Numbered from the stretch's first letter, positions 6,656 through 18,963 are shown. The stretch: DNA of 54,483 bases from Exiguobacterium sp. Leaf196 (GCF_001423965.1 NZ_LMPV01000013.1:1-54483); one strand, 5' to 3'. Translations and numbers: made by a program. The notes: generated from the sequence alone by a model not told the origin.

Positions 6656-7473
6656 AAACGGTTCACCAATTCTCTTTCATCTAGTATCGTCTCCTCGAGT
6701 GAGAGACCTTGCGCCCGTAAACGTTCTTGTACCCGAACAACGAATGGAACATCGAGTCCGATGTCTTCTAAGAACGATGCATGACGAAAGACTTCCTGAG
6801 GGGATCCTTCTAATACGATTTTCCCGGCATCCATAACGATGACACGACTAGCTCGTAATACTTCGTCTAATTCGTGTGTAATCGCGATGACCGCCATTGG
6901 GTGAGTCGCATGGAGTTCTTGAACGGTCGACATGACCTCTTGTCGTGCTAATGGATCAAGCATCGATGTAGCTTCATCGAGCACGAGAACATCAGGGCGC
7001 ATCGCAAGCGCCGAAGCGATTGCGACACGCTGCTTCTGTCCGCCGGATAATTGATGGGGTTCCCGATCAACAAAATCCGTAAGGCCAACGCGCGCTAGAC
7101 TGTCGTCGATACGACGAACCATTTCCTCGCGTGGCACACCCCAGTTTTCTAGAGCAAATGCCACGTCGTCGCGCACGGTCGTGCCAACGAATTGATTATC
7201 TGGATTTTGGAAGACGATGCCGATCGCTCGGCGCATCTCCCACAGTTGCTCCGGATTTGCACTTGAAAAGCGCTCAGCAACCGTAACGGTCCCTGTCTCC
7301 GGTAACAACAATCCATTAAACAATTTCGTCAGCGTTGATTTTCCAGAGCCGTTGTGACCAACGATAGCAACCCATTCACCTGAACGAATCGTCAGAGAGA
7401 CCTCGTGTAAGGCTGCTTGTTCCTGTTCCGGATACCGATAGGTGACCTGTTCCAGTTCAATCAGCTTGTCCAT
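6643..7473 (-). CDS. ecfA1: ECF transporter ATP-binding protein EcfA1
   Basis: A 276-residue ABC ATPase with Walker A GHNGSGKST (39-47), Q-loop FQNPDNQF (Gln89), signature LSGGQ (142-146), Walker B VLVLDEA (Glu167) and switch His200. The Walker B glutamate is followed by ATSMLD rather than PTAGLD, the usual EcfA1/EcfA2 difference. It is the first gene of the ecf-truA set and lies 98 nt after rplQ, beyond a terminator. A GAAGGAGG ribosome site precedes ATG. No clear promoter is visible in the short gap, so expression may depend on readthrough. Confidence 0.97.
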   Translation of the reverse strand: MDKLIELEQVTYRYPEQEQAALHEVSLTIRSGEWVAIVGHNGSGKSTLTKLFNGLLLPETGTVTVAERFSSANPEQLWEMRRAIGIVFQNPDNQFVGTTVRDDVAFALENWGVPREEMVRRIDDSLARVGLTDFVDREPHQLSGGQKQRVAIASALAMRPDVLVLDEATSMLDPLARQEVMSTVQELHATHPMAVIAITHELDEVLRASRVIVMDAGKIVLEGSPQEVFRHASFLEDIGLDVPFVVRVQERLRAQGLSLEETILDERELVNRLCQS

Positions 7474-7515
7474 GATCTCTCCTCCTTCATCAAATCAATA
7501 CTTTCATTTTGTAAC

Positions 7516-7549
7516 AAAAGGGCAGAAGCGGGATACGCACTGCCCTTTT
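7516..7549 (-). terminator. Terminator at the end of the S10-spc-alpha superoperon
   Basis: AAAAGGGCAG (7549-7540) pairs with CTGCCCTTTT (7525-7516) on the minus strand, with an inner GCG/CGC. The 3' arm supplies the T-run, followed by GTTAC. It lies 22 nt after rplQ and may only partly stop transcription into ecfA1. Confidence 0.75.
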
Positions 7550-7571
7550 ATGGCGAATCATTTAATGAGGA

Positions 7572-7943
7572 TTAAACGAGTTCGATGATGACCATTTCTG
7601 CGCCGTCACCACGACGTGGTCCCATTTTCATGATGCGTGTGTAACCACCTTGACGCTCAGCAAAACGTGGAGCCACATCAGCGAATAATTTTTGGATCGC
7701 GTCTTGTGCTTTGCCCTCTGCGTTTTGACCAGCAGCTTCACGGCGAACGAACGATGCAACTTGACGACGAGCGTGGAGATCACCGCGTTTACCTAAAGTG
7801 ATGAGTTTCTCTACGACTGGACGAAGTTCCTTCGCTTTTTGTTCTGTAGTTTGGATACGCTCATTGATGATGAGATCAGTCGCAAGGTCACGCAAAAGTG
7901 CCTTACGTTGTGAGCTTGTACGGCCTAATTTCGAGTATGCCAT
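7572..7943 (-). CDS. rplQ: 50S ribosomal protein L17
   Basis: A 123-residue protein (Bacillus L17 is about 120). It begins [25 protein letters not shown] and contains [15 protein letters not shown] and GGYTRIMK, all L17 hallmarks; L17 surrounds the polypeptide exit tunnel. ATG 7943 is chosen over a start eight codons upstream because a GAAGGAGGG site precedes it. It is the last gene of the ribosomal protein superoperon, after rpoA (33-nt gap) and before the terminator at 7516-7549. Confidence 0.97.
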   Translation of the reverse strand: MAYSKLGRTSSQRKALLRDLATDLIINERIQTTEQKAKELRPVVEKLITLGKRGDLHARRQVASFVRREAAGQNAEGKAQDAIQKLFADVAPRFAERQGGYTRIMKMGPRRGDGAEMVIIELV

Positions 7944-7976
7944 GGATGGATTCCCTCCTTCGTGCAATTAATAGTA

Positions 7977-8921
7977 TTAGTCTTCTTTGCGCAAGCCTAG
8001 TCCGAGTTCGTCGAGTTTCGCTTGAACTTCCTCGAGTGATTTACGTCCGAGGTTACGGACTTTCATCATCTCGTCTTCGCTCTTGTTCGCGAGTTCTTGA
8101 ACCGTGTTGATACCAGCGCGTTTCAAACAGTTGTACGAACGAACTGAGAGATCGAGTTCTTCGATCGTCATTTCGAGTACTTTTTCTTTTTGATCTTCTT
8201 CCTTTTCGACCATGATTTCAGCATGGAGCGCTTCGTCTGTAAGACCAACAAAGATGTTTAAGTGTTCTGTCATGATTTTCGCACCGAGTGACACTGCTTC
8301 TTCAGGGCGGATTGAACCGTCCGTCCAAACATCAAGCGTCAATTTATCGAAGCTCGCATCTTGACCAACACGTGTTTTTTCAACTTGATAATTTACACGT
8401 TGAATTGGCGTGTAAATTGAGTCGATTGGGATGACACCAATTGGCATATCGTCCCGTTTGTTATCTTCAGCCTGAACATACCCACGACCACGGCGTGCTG
8501 TAAGACGCATATGAAGTGATGCACCTTCTGCAAGCGTTGCAATGTGAAGTTCTGGGTTGAGGATTTCGACGTCACTGTCATGCGTAATGTTCGCGGCAGT
8601 GACAACACCAGCGCCTTGAATATCGATCTCAAGCGTTTTCTCTTCTTCCGAGTACACTTTGAGGGCGAGTTTCTTAAGGTTCAAGATGATTTGGGTAACG
8701 TCTTCTACAACGCCATCAATCGTCGAGAACTCATGAAGAACGCCATCGATTTGGACTGCAGTAACTGCAGCACCCGGAAGTGAAGACAATAGGATACGAC
8801 GCAATGAGTTACCAAGCGTTGTACCGAATCCACGCTCAAGCGGCTCAACTACGAATTTACCAAACGTAGCGTTCTCGCTTAACTCGATCGTTTCAATCTT
8901 CGGTTTTTCGATTTCGATCAT
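7977..8921 (-). CDS. rpoA: DNA-directed RNA polymerase subunit alpha
   Basis: At 314 residues this is exactly the B. subtilis length. The N-terminal domain (about 1-228) holds the dimerisation and assembly motif [28 protein letters not shown]. The C-terminal domain (about 245-314), which contacts UP elements and activators, ends in helix-hairpin-helix sequence [11 protein letters not shown]. The start is ATG 8921 with an AAGGAGGGG site; a longer reading adds 17 unrelated residues. It lies between rpsK and rplQ, the classical alpha-operon position. Confidence 0.99.
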   Translation of the reverse strand: MIEIEKPKIETIELSENATFGKFVVEPLERGFGTTLGNSLRRILLSSLPGAAVTAVQIDGVLHEFSTIDGVVEDVTQIILNLKKLALKVYSEEEKTLEIDIQGAGVVTAANITHDSDVEILNPELHIATLAEGASLHMRLTARRGRGYVQAEDNKRDDMPIGVIPIDSIYTPIQRVNYQVEKTRVGQDASFDKLTLDVWTDGSIRPEEAVSLGAKIMTEHLNIFVGLTDEALHAEIMVEKEEDQKEKVLEMTIEELDLSVRSYNCLKRAGINTVQELANKSEDEMMKVRNLGRKSLEEVQAKLDELGLGLRKED

Positions 8922-9058
8922 CTGAACCCCTCCTTGAATATCGTCATGTTGGCCATCGCGTTCAATCGCCAACCGCCTTGTGTACGTTTCTACTGCCTTG
9001 CTTGGTCAAACGATCAACAAAAGTCTACTCGAATCCCCGCTCTGCAGTACAAGACGGG

Positions 9059-9454
9059 TTACACGCGACGACGTTTTGGAGGGCGGCAACCGTTGTGTGG
9101 TACTGGAGTAACGTCACGGATTGCAGTGACTTCGAGACCGATTGCTTGAAGAGCACGGATAGCTGCTTCACGACCTGCACCAGGACCTTTAACGTTAACT
9201 TCTACAGTACGCATACCGTTATCCATTGCTGTTTTAGCAGCTGTTTCAGATGCCATTTGTGCAGCGAAAGGAGTCGATTTACGTGAGCCTTTGAAGCCCA
9301 TGTTACCTGCAGTTGCCCAAGAGATTGCATTCCCTTGCATATCAGTGATCGTAACGATCGTGTTGTTGAATGTTGAACGGATATGCACGATACCAGATTC
9401 AATATTCTTTTTGACTTTACGTTTACTACGAACGTTCTGTTTGCGTTTTGCCAT
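9059..9454 (-). CDS. rpsK: 30S ribosomal protein S11
   Basis: At 131 residues this is the Bacillus length. It contains [18 protein letters not shown] and the C-terminal signature [19 protein letters not shown]11 lines the mRNA exit region of the small-subunit platform. It follows rpsM by 16 nt. The 137-nt gap to rpoA holds a GTTGGC...GCCAAC dyad but no clear promoter. Confidence 0.98.
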   Translation of the reverse strand: MAKRKQNVRSKRKVKKNIESGIVHIRSTFNNTIVTITDMQGNAISWATAGNMGFKGSRKSTPFAAQMASETAAKTAMDNGMRTVEVNVKGPGAGREAAIRALQAIGLEVTAIRDVTPVPHNGCRPPKRRRV

Positions 9455-9470
9455 CTTAGTTTACCCTCCC

Positions 9471-9836
9471 TTACTTCTTCTTGTTCGCTACTGTACGGCG
9501 TGGGCCTTTACGAGTACGCGAGTTGTTTTTAGTGTTTTGACCACGAACTGGAAGACCACGACGGTGACGAACACCACGGTAGCAACCGATTTCGATCAAA
9601 CGTTTGATGTTGAGTGAGATTTCACGACGAAGGTCACCCTCAACTTTGATTTTGTCTAAACCATCACGAAGTTGGTTCAATTGTTCCTCAGTCAAGTCGC
9701 GAGTACGAGTATCTTCAGAGATACCAGTTTCTTTCAAGACTTTTTGAGCAGTCGTTTTACCAACACCATAGATGTAAGTGAGTGAGATGACGATGCGTTT
9801 CTCACGTGGAATATCTACACCAGCAATACGTGCCAT
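9471..9836 (-). CDS. rpsM: 30S ribosomal protein S13
   Basis: At 121 residues this equals Bacillus S13. It begins [24 protein letters not shown] and ends [23 protein letters not shown], with the basic C-terminal tail that contacts P-site tRNA and the conserved RGLPVRGQ. S13 forms bridges between the subunits at the head. It lies 20 nt after rpmJ and 16 nt before rpsK, with a good ribosome site (AGGAGGTG). Confidence 0.98.
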   Translation of the reverse strand: MARIAGVDIPREKRIVISLTYIYGVGKTTAQKVLKETGISEDTRTRDLTEEQLNQLRDGLDKIKVEGDLRREISLNIKRLIEIGCYRGVRHRRGLPVRGQNTKNNSRTRKGPRRTVANKKK

Positions 9837-9856
9837 GTGTGCACCTCCTTGTTTAA

Positions 9857-10003
<147 letters not shown>

Positions 10004-10222
10004 TTATTTGAAACGGTATGTGATCCGTCCGCGAGTCAAGTCGTATGGTGACAACTCAACCGTTACTTTATCTCCTGGCAAGATCCGAATGAAGTGCATC
10101 CGAATTTTTCCTGAGACGTGCGCGAGGACCGTGTGGCCGTTTTCTAACTCCACCTTAAACATCGCGTTTGGAAGCGGCTCGATAACCGTACCTTCCACTT
10201 CGATTACATCTTGTTTCGCCAT
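10004..10222 (-). CDS. infA: Translation initiation factor IF-1
   Basis: A 72-residue OB-fold protein, the standard length. It begins [20 protein letters not shown] and contains [18 protein letters not shown] and [16 protein letters not shown]-1 blocks the A site during initiation. ATG 10222 is preceded by AAAGGGG at a normal distance; the TTG one codon upstream is a poorer choice. The 146-nt upstream gap contains an element complementary to the ribosome site (10338-10349 against 10233-10247), which could affect its translation. Confidence 0.98.
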   Translation of the reverse strand: MAKQDVIEVEGTVIEPLPNAMFKVELENGHTVLAHVSGKIRMHFIRILPGDKVTVELSPYDLTRGRITYRFK

Positions 10223-10371
10223 CAATTATACCCCTTTCTCTATAAAGTTGATTGGGAGCCCAGACGATTTGTAGCGCTAGGGGCTTTCTACAAGAGCCAT
10301 TGAGAGATCATCGGTCACAAACACGAGTGGATACTGGCTTATAGAAAGGTGACACCAATAACGCGCACAGC
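10223..10371 (-). other. Structured map-infA gap with possible remnant reading frame
   Basis: The gap has no recognisable gene. A 32-codon frame starts with GTG overlapping the map stop (GTGA) and contains LVFVTDDLSMALVESP, faintly like the core of the small KOW protein encoded here in B. subtilis (ybzG). No ribosome site supports it. Two alternative hairpins (10269-10293 and 10257-10285) and a long-range pairing with the infA ribosome site are possible. Confidence 0.3.
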
Positions 10372-11123
10372 TCACTCTGCATCGACCGTTAAGATCTCGT
10401 AGCCGTCGTCTGTGATGGCGATGGTGTGCTCAAAGTGGGCGCACATGCTACCGTCCACCGTCACTACCGTCCAATTGTCGGATAGTGTGCGAACATAGCG
10501 TTTCCCGACGTTGACCATTGGCTCAATTGCCAGTGTCATGCCGGTTTTCAGGCGCGGCCCTTTCCCCGGTGGTCCATAATGTGGAATTTGCGGATCTTCA
10601 TGCAAATTTTGTCCCACGCCGTGGCCCACATATTCGCGGACTACAGAAAAATTCGCTGCTTCAACATGTGACTGAATCGCATGCGAAATATCTGTCAGGT
10701 GCACGCCAGCTTTGGCGCGCTCCAATCCTTTATACAGAGATTCTTCAGTTACGTCAAGTAACCGCTTCGTCTCTTCAGAGATTGTACCTACCGGATATGT
10801 CCAGGCTGAATCTCCGTGATACCCATTGTACTCTGCTCCGATGTCAATCGAGATGATGTCACCGTCCTGAAGTACACGATCTCCCGGAATACCATGGACA
10901 AGCTCTTCGTTCACGGAAGCACAGATGCTACCCGTGAAACCATTATACCCTTTAAACGATGGTGTTGCCCCTTGACTTCGAATATAGCGTTCAGCGATCG
11001 CGTCGAGTTGCCCCGTCGTGATACCTGGGCGAATATGAGCTTGAAGCTCCTTATGCGTCCGGGCGACGATTTGTCCTGCTTTACGCATGATGTCGATTTC
11101 ACGCGGCGCTTTCGTGATGATCA

Positions 11124-11124
<1 letters not shown>
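10372..11124 (-). CDS. map: Type I methionine aminopeptidase
   Basis: A 250-residue enzyme that removes the initiator Met from nascent proteins. The five metal ligands are visible: Asp94 (ISIDIG), Asp105 (HGDSAW), His168 (GHGVG), Glu201 (AIEPM) and Glu232 (FEHT), with His77 (LVHGIP) in the substrate pocket. It starts by TAATG overlap with adk and ends just before the structured infA leader, the secY-adk-map-infA order typical of Bacillales. Confidence 0.98.
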
Positions 11125-13131
<2,007 letters not shown>

Positions 13132-13132
<1 letters not shown>

Positions 13133-13572
13133 TAGATCACCTCAACCGTACCGCCGGCAGCTTCGATTGCTTGCTTCGCAGCGTCGGAGAACTTATGAGC
13201 TTTAACTGTTAGTTTCTTTTCGATCTTACCGTTAGAAAGAATTTTCACGCCGTCTTTCATGCCTTTGACTGCACGAGTCTCGACAAGAAGTTCTGGAGTG
13301 ACTTCAGTTCCTTCTTCAAAACGGTTGAGTGTGTCAAGGTTAATGACCGCGAACTCTTTACGAGTTGGGTTGTTGAAGCCGCGTTTTGGTAAACGACGGT
13401 AAAGTGGGTTTTGTCCACCTTCGAAACCTGGACGAACACCACCGCCTGAACGAGCTTTTTGACCTTTGTGACCACGGCCAGAAGTCTTACCGTTACCAGA
13501 AGACATACCGCGACCTACACGGTTGCGTTCTGAACGTGAACCAGCAGCTGGTTTCAATTCATGGAGTTTCAT
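13132..13572 (-). CDS. rplO: 50S ribosomal protein L15
   Basis: A 146-residue protein, the Bacillus length. It begins [22 protein letters not shown] and has the Gly/Arg-rich extension [22 protein letters not shown] that penetrates 23S rRNA, followed by [13 protein letters not shown]. The start is ATG 13572 with a GAGGTGC site; six extra upstream codons are unrelated. It lies 35 nt after rpmD and overlaps secY by one base. Confidence 0.98.
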
Positions 13573-13607
13573 AGTGGGGCACCTCCTCATAAAATTATAT
13601 CGAACTA

Positions 13608-13793
13608 TTACTCTTGAATTTCTTTTACTGTCACTAAGTGTGACACGTGGTTAATCATCCCACGCATAGCAGCGTTGTCAGGTACGACAACAGTCTGGTG
13701 CATCTTACGGAGACCAAGCGTACGAGTAGTAACGCGTTGGTTCTCCGGACGACCGATCATGCTGCGTGTGAGGGTAACTGCGAGTTTCGCCAT
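13608..13793 (-). CDS. rpmD: 50S ribosomal protein L30
   Basis: A 61-residue protein with the L30 core [35 protein letters not shown] and the conserved GMINHV.HLV. L30 binds 5S-proximal 23S rRNA. It lies between rpsE (18-nt gap) and rplO (35-nt gap), the standard spc position, with an AAGGGAGG site before ATG. Confidence 0.97.
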   Translation of the reverse strand: MAKLAVTLTRSMIGRPENQRVTTRTLGLRKMHQTVVVPDNAAMRGMINHVSHLVTVKEIQE

Positions 13794-13811
13794 CTGTTTT
13801 CCCTCCCTTTC

Positions 13812-14312
13812 TTAACCGCGAAGTTCTTCGACGGTTTTACCGCGGAGTTTCGCAACTTCTTCAGCACGTTTGAGTGATGTGAGACCTTCGACAGTCGCAC
13901 GAACCATGTTGATTGGAGTGCTTGATCCAAGTGATTTTGAAAGAATGTCGTTGATTCCCGCTAATTCGAGAACCGCACGAACTGGACCACCAGCGATGAC
14001 TCCAGTACCTTCAGAAGCAGGCTTCAAGAAGACGTGACCTGCACCGAATACACCGTTGACTTCGTGTGGAATTGTTGTGTTAACGATTGGAACGTTAACC
14101 ATGTTTTTCTTAGCATCTTCGATTGCTTTACGGATCGCTTCAGGCACTTCCTGAGCTTTACCCGTACCGAAACCTACGTGACCATTCTTGTCACCAACGA
14201 CGACGAGGGCAGCAAAACGGAAGCGACGGCCACCTTTTACTACTTTCGCGACGCGGTTTACGGTAACAACGCGTTCTTCGAGTTGATCCATGTTAATTTC
14301 TAACTGGCGCAT
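13812..14312 (-). CDS. rpsE: 30S ribosomal protein S5
   Basis: A 166-residue protein, the Bacillus length. The N-terminal dsRNA-binding-like domain includes [28 protein letters not shown], with the loop where spectinomycin resistance changes occur (wild type here: VVKGGRR). The C-terminal part has [23 protein letters not shown] 14312 is preceded by AAAGGAGG; longer readings enter rplR. S5 guards translational accuracy at the mRNA entry site. Confidence 0.98.
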   Translation of the reverse strand: MRQLEINMDQLEERVVTVNRVAKVVKGGRRFRFAALVVVGDKNGHVGFGTGKAQEVPEAIRKAIEDAKKNMVNVPIVNTTIPHEVNGVFGAGHVFLKPASEGTGVIAGGPVRAVLELAGINDILSKSLGSSTPINMVRATVEGLTSLKRAEEVAKLRGKTVEELRG

Positions 14313-14334
14313 GTAGAGGTTCCCTCCTTTTCTA

Positions 14335-14685
14335 TTAGAATTTGAGACCAGCTTCACGAGCTGCTTCAGCTACAGCTTTGATACGTCCATGATAGAGATA
14401 TCCTCCACGGTCGAAAACGACTGTTTCGATACCTTTTTCAAGAGCGCGCTCAGCTGCGAGCTTACCAACTGCTGCCGCAGCGTCAGTCGTGTTGCCTTTT
14501 TCAAGGTCGAGTGATGATGCAGATGCGAGTGTTGCATGTGTTGCATCGTCAATGACTTGTACGTAAATGTTCTTGTTCGAACGGAATACGTTCATACGTG
14601 GACGTGTTGCAGTCCCGATGATTGTACGACGGACACGACCATGACGTTTTTTACGCGTAGCGTTTTTATCTGCCTTTGAGATCAT
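14335..14685 (-). CDS. rplR: 50S ribosomal protein L18
   Basis: A 116-residue 5S rRNA-binding protein (Bacillus 120). It begins [25 protein letters not shown] with the basic N-terminal tail, and contains [18 protein letters not shown] and [24 protein letters not shown]. Together with L5 (rplE, same operon) and L25 it anchors 5S rRNA in the central protuberance. It lies 22 nt before rpsE and 37 nt after rplF. Confidence 0.98.
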   Translation of the reverse strand: MISKADKNATRKKRHGRVRRTIIGTATRPRMNVFRSNKNIYVQVIDDATHATLASASSLDLEKGNTTDAAAAVGKLAAERALEKGIETVVFDRGGYLYHGRIKAVAEAAREAGLKF

Positions 14686-14722
14686 TTATGCCACTCCTTT
14701 CCGGTCAATTCGCATGTGCGAA

Positions 14723-15259
14723 TTACTTACCTGTTTTACCTTCTTTACGACGAACGACTTCATCACTGTAACGAATACCTTTACCTTTGTACGGCTCAGG
14801 TTGACGGTACGAACGGATCAATGCAGCGACGTGACCAACACGTTCTTTGCTGATTCCGCGAACGATGAGTTGCGTATTCGTAGGAACTTCGACTTCGATG
14901 CCTTGTTCCGGAGTGTACTCGATTGGGTGTGAGTAACCGAGGTTGAGTACGATTTTGTTACCTTGCTTTTGTGCACGGTAACCAACACCTTGGATATCGA
15001 GTGTCTTAGCGAAACCGTTGCTTACACCTTCGACCATGTTCGCGATAAGCGCACGAGTCGTTCCGTGGATCGTACGGCTTGCTTTCTCGTCGTTCGGACG
15101 AGTGACAGTCAATTCATTACCTTCTACGTTGATCGCCATAGCTGGGCTGAACTCGCGTGAGAGTTCCCCTTTAGGACCTTTTACCGTAACCGTGTTGTTT
15201 TCAACTGTTACTGTAACGCCTGCTGGGATGACGACTGGCTTTTTACCAATACGTGACAT
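14723..15259 (-). CDS. rplF: 50S ribosomal protein L6
   Basis: A 178-residue protein, the usual length. It starts [17 protein letters not shown] and ends with the L6 signature [25 protein letters not shown]. Two related beta domains (about 1-80 and 85-178) are evident from the repeated VTVKGP-like and [13 protein letters not shown] segments. L6 sits near the sarcin-ricin loop and factor-binding site. It lies between rpsH and rplR. Confidence 0.98.
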   Translation of the reverse strand: MSRIGKKPVVIPAGVTVTVENNTVTVKGPKGELSREFSPAMAINVEGNELTVTRPNDEKASRTIHGTTRALIANMVEGVSNGFAKTLDIQGVGYRAQKQGNKIVLNLGYSHPIEYTPEQGIEVEVPTNTQLIVRGISKERVGHVAALIRSYRQPEPYKGKGIRYSDEVVRRKEGKTGK

Positions 15260-15290
15260 TTAAGACACCTCCGTTCTTTTTATGCGTGTA

Positions 15291-15689
15291 TTACCAGATG
15301 TATGCGATCACTTCGCCGCCGACTTTTTGTTGGCGAGCTTCTTTGTCAGTCATTACACCTTTAGATGTTGAAACGATAGCGATTCCGAGACCACCGAGTA
15401 CTTTCGGGATTTCATCAGCTTTCGCGTAAACGCGAAGACCTGGTTTCGAGATACGTTTGAGTCCAGTGATAACGCGCTCGTTGCTTGCGCCGTATTTAAG
15501 GAATACGCGGAGCGTACCTTGTTTGCTGTCCTCGAGATATTCAACATCGCGGATGAAACCTTCACGTTTGAGGATTTCAGCGACTTCACGTTTGATTGTA
15601 GAAGCTGGCATTTCCAACTTCTCATGGCGAACCATGTTTGCATTACGAATGCGTGTAAGCATATCTGCAATCGGATCTGTCATAACCAT
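15291..15689 (-). CDS. rpsH: 30S ribosomal protein S8
   Basis: A 132-residue protein, the Bacillus length. It starts [31 protein letters not shown] and ends with [27 protein letters not shown], the S8 signature. S8 binds helix 21 of 16S rRNA in the central domain; in Escherichia coli it represses the spc operon, which is not established here. It lies 31 nt after rpsN. Confidence 0.98.
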   Translation of the reverse strand: MVMTDPIADMLTRIRNANMVRHEKLEMPASTIKREVAEILKREGFIRDVEYLEDSKQGTLRVFLKYGASNERVITGLKRISKPGLRVYAKADEIPKVLGGLGIAIVSTSKGVMTDKEARQQKVGGEVIAYIW

Positions 15690-15720
15690 GCGATGTACCT
15701 CCTTTCACAACTTTAATGAA

Positions 15721-15990
15721 TTACCAGCTTGCTTTTTTAACACCAGGGATTTGACCTTTATGAGCAAGATCACGGAACTTAATACGGCTGATACCGAATT
15801 TACCAATGTAACCGTGTGGACGGCCAGTGATACTACAACGGTTGTGTAAACGAACCGCTGAAGAGTTACGTGGGAGTTTGCTCAAGCCGATGTAGTCGCC
15901 TTGTGCTTTCAATTCTGCGCGTTTTTCAGCGTAGCGCTCAACGAGTGCTTGACGTTTTACTTCACGTGCGATCATTGATTTCTTAGCCAT
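15721..15990 (-). CDS. rpsN: 30S ribosomal protein S14, zinc-free long form
   Basis: An 89-residue S14. Long S14 proteins lack the zinc finger; the short Gram-positive form (61 residues) has two CxxC pairs. Here the corresponding segment is [27 protein letters not shown], with a single Cys and no CxxC, followed by the shared end [12 protein letters not shown]. The N-terminal extension [24 protein letters not shown] is also that of the long form. In B. subtilis the spc operon holds the zinc form and the long form is a separately encoded, zinc-starvation paralogue. Here the long form occupies the operon position between rplE and rpsH. Confidence 0.97.
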   Translation of the reverse strand: MAKKSMIAREVKRQALVERYAEKRAELKAQGDYIGLSKLPRNSSAVRLHNRCSITGRPHGYIGKFGISRIKFRDLAHKGQIPGVKKASW

Positions 15991-16004
15991 GTTGTCGACC
16001 TCCC

Positions 16005-16544
16005 TTATTTTTGGAATGGCATGCCGAGTGCTGTGAGAAGCTCACGTGACTCTTCATCCGTGTTAGCAGTAGTTACGATAACGATGTCCATACCACGGAC
16101 TTTCGATACGCGATCGTAGTCGATCTCTGGGAAGATCAATTGTTCCTTCACGCCTAGCGTGTAGTTACCACGGCCATCGAAAGATTTTTTCGATACGCCA
16201 CGGAAGTCACGTACACGTGGAAGTGACACGTTGATCAACTTGTCGAGGAATTCGTACATGCGCTCGCCACGAAGTGTAACCTTCGCACCGATTGGCATAC
16301 CTTCACGAAGTTTGAAACCAGCGATTGATTTCTTAGCTTTCGTGATGAGTGGCTTCTGACCAGTGAGGAGCTGAAGCTCTTCGACTGCCATGTCAAGTGC
16401 CTTAGAGTTCGTAACAGCGTCACCAACACCCATGTTGATTACGATTTTATCGACTTTCGGCGCTTGCATTACAGAACTGTAGTTGAATTTCTCCATCATT
16501 ACTTTGACGATTTCGTCTTGGTATTTCGCTTTTAAACGGTTCAT
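16005..16544 (-). CDS. rplE: 50S ribosomal protein L5
   Basis: A 179-residue 5S rRNA-binding protein, the Bacillus length. It contains [24 protein letters not shown] and the signature [38 protein letters not shown], ending in the usual [11 protein letters not shown]. It lies 31 nt after rplX and 14 nt before rpsN. Confidence 0.99.
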   Translation of the reverse strand: MNRLKAKYQDEIVKVMMEKFNYSSVMQAPKVDKIVINMGVGDAVTNSKALDMAVEELQLLTGQKPLITKAKKSIAGFKLREGMPIGAKVTLRGERMYEFLDKLINVSLPRVRDFRGVSKKSFDGRGNYTLGVKEQLIFPEIDYDRVSKVRGMDIVIVTTANTDEESRELLTALGMPFQK

Positions 16545-16575
16545 CAGAAAGTGGACCTCCTTTCTTTAAATCTTC

Positions 16576-16887
16576 TTATTTATCTAAAGCTTCGCCCGAT
16601 TTTTTAGCGATACGTACTTTCTTGCCGTCAACCACAGTGAAACCAACGCGTGTTGGGTTACCTGTCTTAGGGTCGATGAGCATAACGTTCGATACGTGAA
16701 TCGGTGCTTCTTTCTCGACAATTCCGCCTTGCGGGTTGAGTTGAGAAGGCTTTGAGTGTTTTTTGATCATGTTAACGCCTTCGACGATTACGCGATCTTT
16801 TTTAGGCATAGCTGTAAGGACAACGCCTTGTTTGCCTTTGTCTTTACCAGTCATAACCTGAACTTTATCACCTTTTTTGACATGCAT
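16576..16887 (-). CDS. rplX: 50S ribosomal protein L24
   Basis: A 103-residue protein, the Bacillus length. The N-terminal KOW motif reads [24 protein letters not shown], followed by [24 protein letters not shown]24 is one of the first proteins to bind the 5' end of 23S rRNA. It lies 34 nt after rplN with an AAGGAGG site. Confidence 0.98.
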   Translation of the reverse strand: MHVKKGDKVQVMTGKDKGKQGVVLTAMPKKDRVIVEGVNMIKKHSKPSQLNPQGGIVEKEAPIHVSNVMLIDPKTGNPTRVGFTVVDGKKVRIAKKSGEALDK

Positions 16888-16921
16888 CGTTAGAGCACCT
16901 CCTTGTAGGAATTCTTTGGAA

Positions 16922-17314
<393 letters not shown>

Positions 17315-17338
17315 TTATTCACCCGAACTAATTAGAGT

Positions 17339-17602
17339 TTAGATGATTACTGCTTCTTCAATGACTTCTACGAGACGGAAACGTTTGTCCTTAGATAATG
17401 GACGTGTTTCTTGAATGCGTACAACATCACCGATTTTAGCTGTGTTGTTTTCATCATGCGCTTTGTACTTTTTAGAGTAGTTTACGCGTTTGCCGTAAAG
17501 CTTGTGCTTTACTTTTGTTTCAACTGTAACTACGATCGTTTTGTCCATTTTGTCAGAAACGACGCGTCCAGTTAACACTTTGCGGTTGTTAGTGCGTTCC
17601 AT
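17339..17602 (-). CDS. rpsQ: 30S ribosomal protein S17
   Basis: An 87-residue OB-fold protein, the Bacillus length. It contains [44 protein letters not shown] and [22 protein letters not shown], the S17 hallmarks. It binds the 5' domain of 16S rRNA early in assembly. It lies 31 nt after rpmC, with a GAGGAGG site. Confidence 0.98.
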   Translation of the reverse strand: MERTNNRKVLTGRVVSDKMDKTIVVTVETKVKHKLYGKRVNYSKKYKAHDENNTAKIGDVVRIQETRPLSKDKRFRLVEVIEEAVII

Positions 17603-17633
17603 TGAGTGTTCCTCCTCTCAGAATCCGAGTGAA

Positions 17634-17837
17634 TTATGCGTTGTTGATGCCGAGTTCGCGTTCACGAAGAACGGTTTTCGCGCGTGCAATCGACTTGCGC
17701 ACTTCACGGATACGAGCAGGGTTCTCAAGCTGACCAGTCGCGAGTTGGAAACGAAGGTTGAACAACTCTTCTTTCCACGAACCGACTTTACCGTTAAGCT
17801 CTTCAGTTGTTTGCTGACGGAGATCAGTTGCTTTCAT
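17634..17837 (-). CDS. rpmC: 50S ribosomal protein L29
   Basis: A 67-residue helical protein (Bacillus 66). It contains the family signature [38 protein letters not shown]29 is at the tunnel exit, next to the docking site for trigger factor and SRP. ATG 17837 lies inside the last 14 nt of rplP, so translation is probably coupled; eight extra codons upstream have no homology. Confidence 0.97.
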   Translation of the reverse strand: MKATDLRQQTTEELNGKVGSWKEELFNLRFQLATGQLENPARIREVRKSIARAKTVLRERELGINNA

Positions 17838-18261
17838 TCGTATCACCACCATTTTCTTCACGTTTTACGAACTTACATTTTACTGGAAGTTTGTGTGATG
17901 CAAGACGGAGAGCTTCGCGTGCGATCTCTTCCGATACTCCTGCGATTTCGAACATTACTTTACCCGGTTTGACGACTGCTACCCAGCCCTCCGGAGCACC
18001 TTTACCTGAACCCATTCGGACTTCAAGAGGTTTTTTAGTGTATGGCTTGTGTGGGAAGATCTTGATCCACACTTTACCACCACGTTTCATATAACGAGTC
18101 ATCGCGATACGCGCTGATTCGATTTGACGGCTAGTGATCCAGCTAGCTTCTTGAGCTTGGATACCGAACTCGCCGAAGTGTACTGTAGTACCACGTTTCG
18201 CTTTACCACGCATGTTGCCGCGGTGAACACGACGATATTTTACACGTTTTGGTAACAACAT
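17824..18261 (-). CDS. rplP: 50S ribosomal protein L16
   Basis: A 145-residue protein (Bacillus 144). It starts [36 protein letters not shown] and contains [29 protein letters not shown] and [20 protein letters not shown]16 organises the A-site tRNA contact and peptidyl-transferase region. Its C-terminus carries a slightly longer acidic tail (GGDTNESN), whose codons overlap the rpmC start. It lies 33 nt after rpsC. Confidence 0.98.
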   Translation of the reverse strand: MLLPKRVKYRRVHRGNMRGKAKRGTTVHFGEFGIQAQEASWITSRQIESARIAMTRYMKRGGKVWIKIFPHKPYTKKPLEVRMGSGKGAPEGWVAVVKPGKVMFEIAGVSEEIAREALRLASHKLPVKCKFVKREENGGDTNESN

Positions 18262-18294
18262 GTTGTGTTGCCTCCTTCCCTAGACGGATGTGGA

Positions 18295-18951
18295 TTATTC
18301 TTCGTTTGCTGCTGCTTTTTTCGTAGGAAGCACTTCACCGTGGTGGAGCCATACTTTTACGCCAATTTTGCCGTAAGTTGTATCAGCTTCTGCAGTACCG
18401 TAATCGATGTCTGCACGGAGTGTATGAAGTGGAACTGTTCCTTCCGAATACTTCTCAGAACGAGCGATATCAGCGCCACCAAGACGACCAGAAACTTCAG
18501 TCTTGATTCCTTTGATACCAGAACGCATTGAGCGTTGGATTGATTGCTTCATAGCACGACGGAACGATACGCGACCTTCAAGTTGGCGAGCGATGTTCTC
18601 AGCGACGAGCTTAGCAACTGCATCCGGGTTTTTCACTTCAACGACGTTAACGTGAACGCGTTTGCCTTTTGCAAGGTTAGTGATGTCTTTACGAAGTGTT
18701 TCGATTTCAGAACCGCCTTTACCGATAACCATACCAGGCTTAGCAGTGTGAAGTGAGATGTTCAAGCGGTTAGCTGCGCGCTCGATTTCTACTTTAGAGA
18801 CACTAGCGTCTTTAAGACGTTTTTCGATATATTCACGAACTACGTAGTCTTCATGAAGGAGATCAGCATAGTCTTTATCTGCGAACCAACGTGATTCCCA
18901 GTCTTTGATGATACCTACGCGAAGACCAGTTGGGTTAATCTTCTGACCCAC
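18295..18951 (-). CDS. rpsC: 30S ribosomal protein S3
   Basis: A 218-residue protein, the Bacillus length. It starts [29 protein letters not shown] domain spans about residues 38-106 with the GKGG loop [11 protein letters not shown], and the C-terminal domain contains [20 protein letters not shown] and [14 protein letters not shown]3 forms part of the mRNA entry channel and helicase. It lies 12 nt after rplV. Confidence 0.99.
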   Translation of the reverse strand: MGQKINPTGLRVGIIKDWESRWFADKDYADLLHEDYVVREYIEKRLKDASVSKVEIERAANRLNISLHTAKPGMVIGKGGSEIETLRKDITNLAKGKRVHVNVVEVKNPDAVAKLVAENIARQLEGRVSFRRAMKQSIQRSMRSGIKGIKTEVSGRLGGADIARSEKYSEGTVPLHTLRADIDYGTAEADTTYGKIGVKVWLHHGEVLPTKKAAANEE

Positions 18952-18963
18952 GGTAATCCCTCC

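Noticed and set aside
7474-7515. Promoter for ecfA1 after the rplQ terminator
   Set aside because: TTGTTA and TATTGA occur but only 11 bases apart; no usable -35/-10 pair fits in the gap.
8922-9058. Promoter before rpoA in the 137-nt rpsK-rpoA gap
   Set aside because: TTGACC is present, but at 17-19 nt only CGTACA or TACACA is available, too weak to call. The gap is noted in the rpsK entry.
17502-17972. Long plus-strand open frame of 156 codons opposite rpsQ-rpmC-rplP
   Set aside because: It is antisense to three certain ribosomal protein genes, lacks a ribosome site and has an odd composition. Codon bias of highly expressed genes keeps the opposite strand open.
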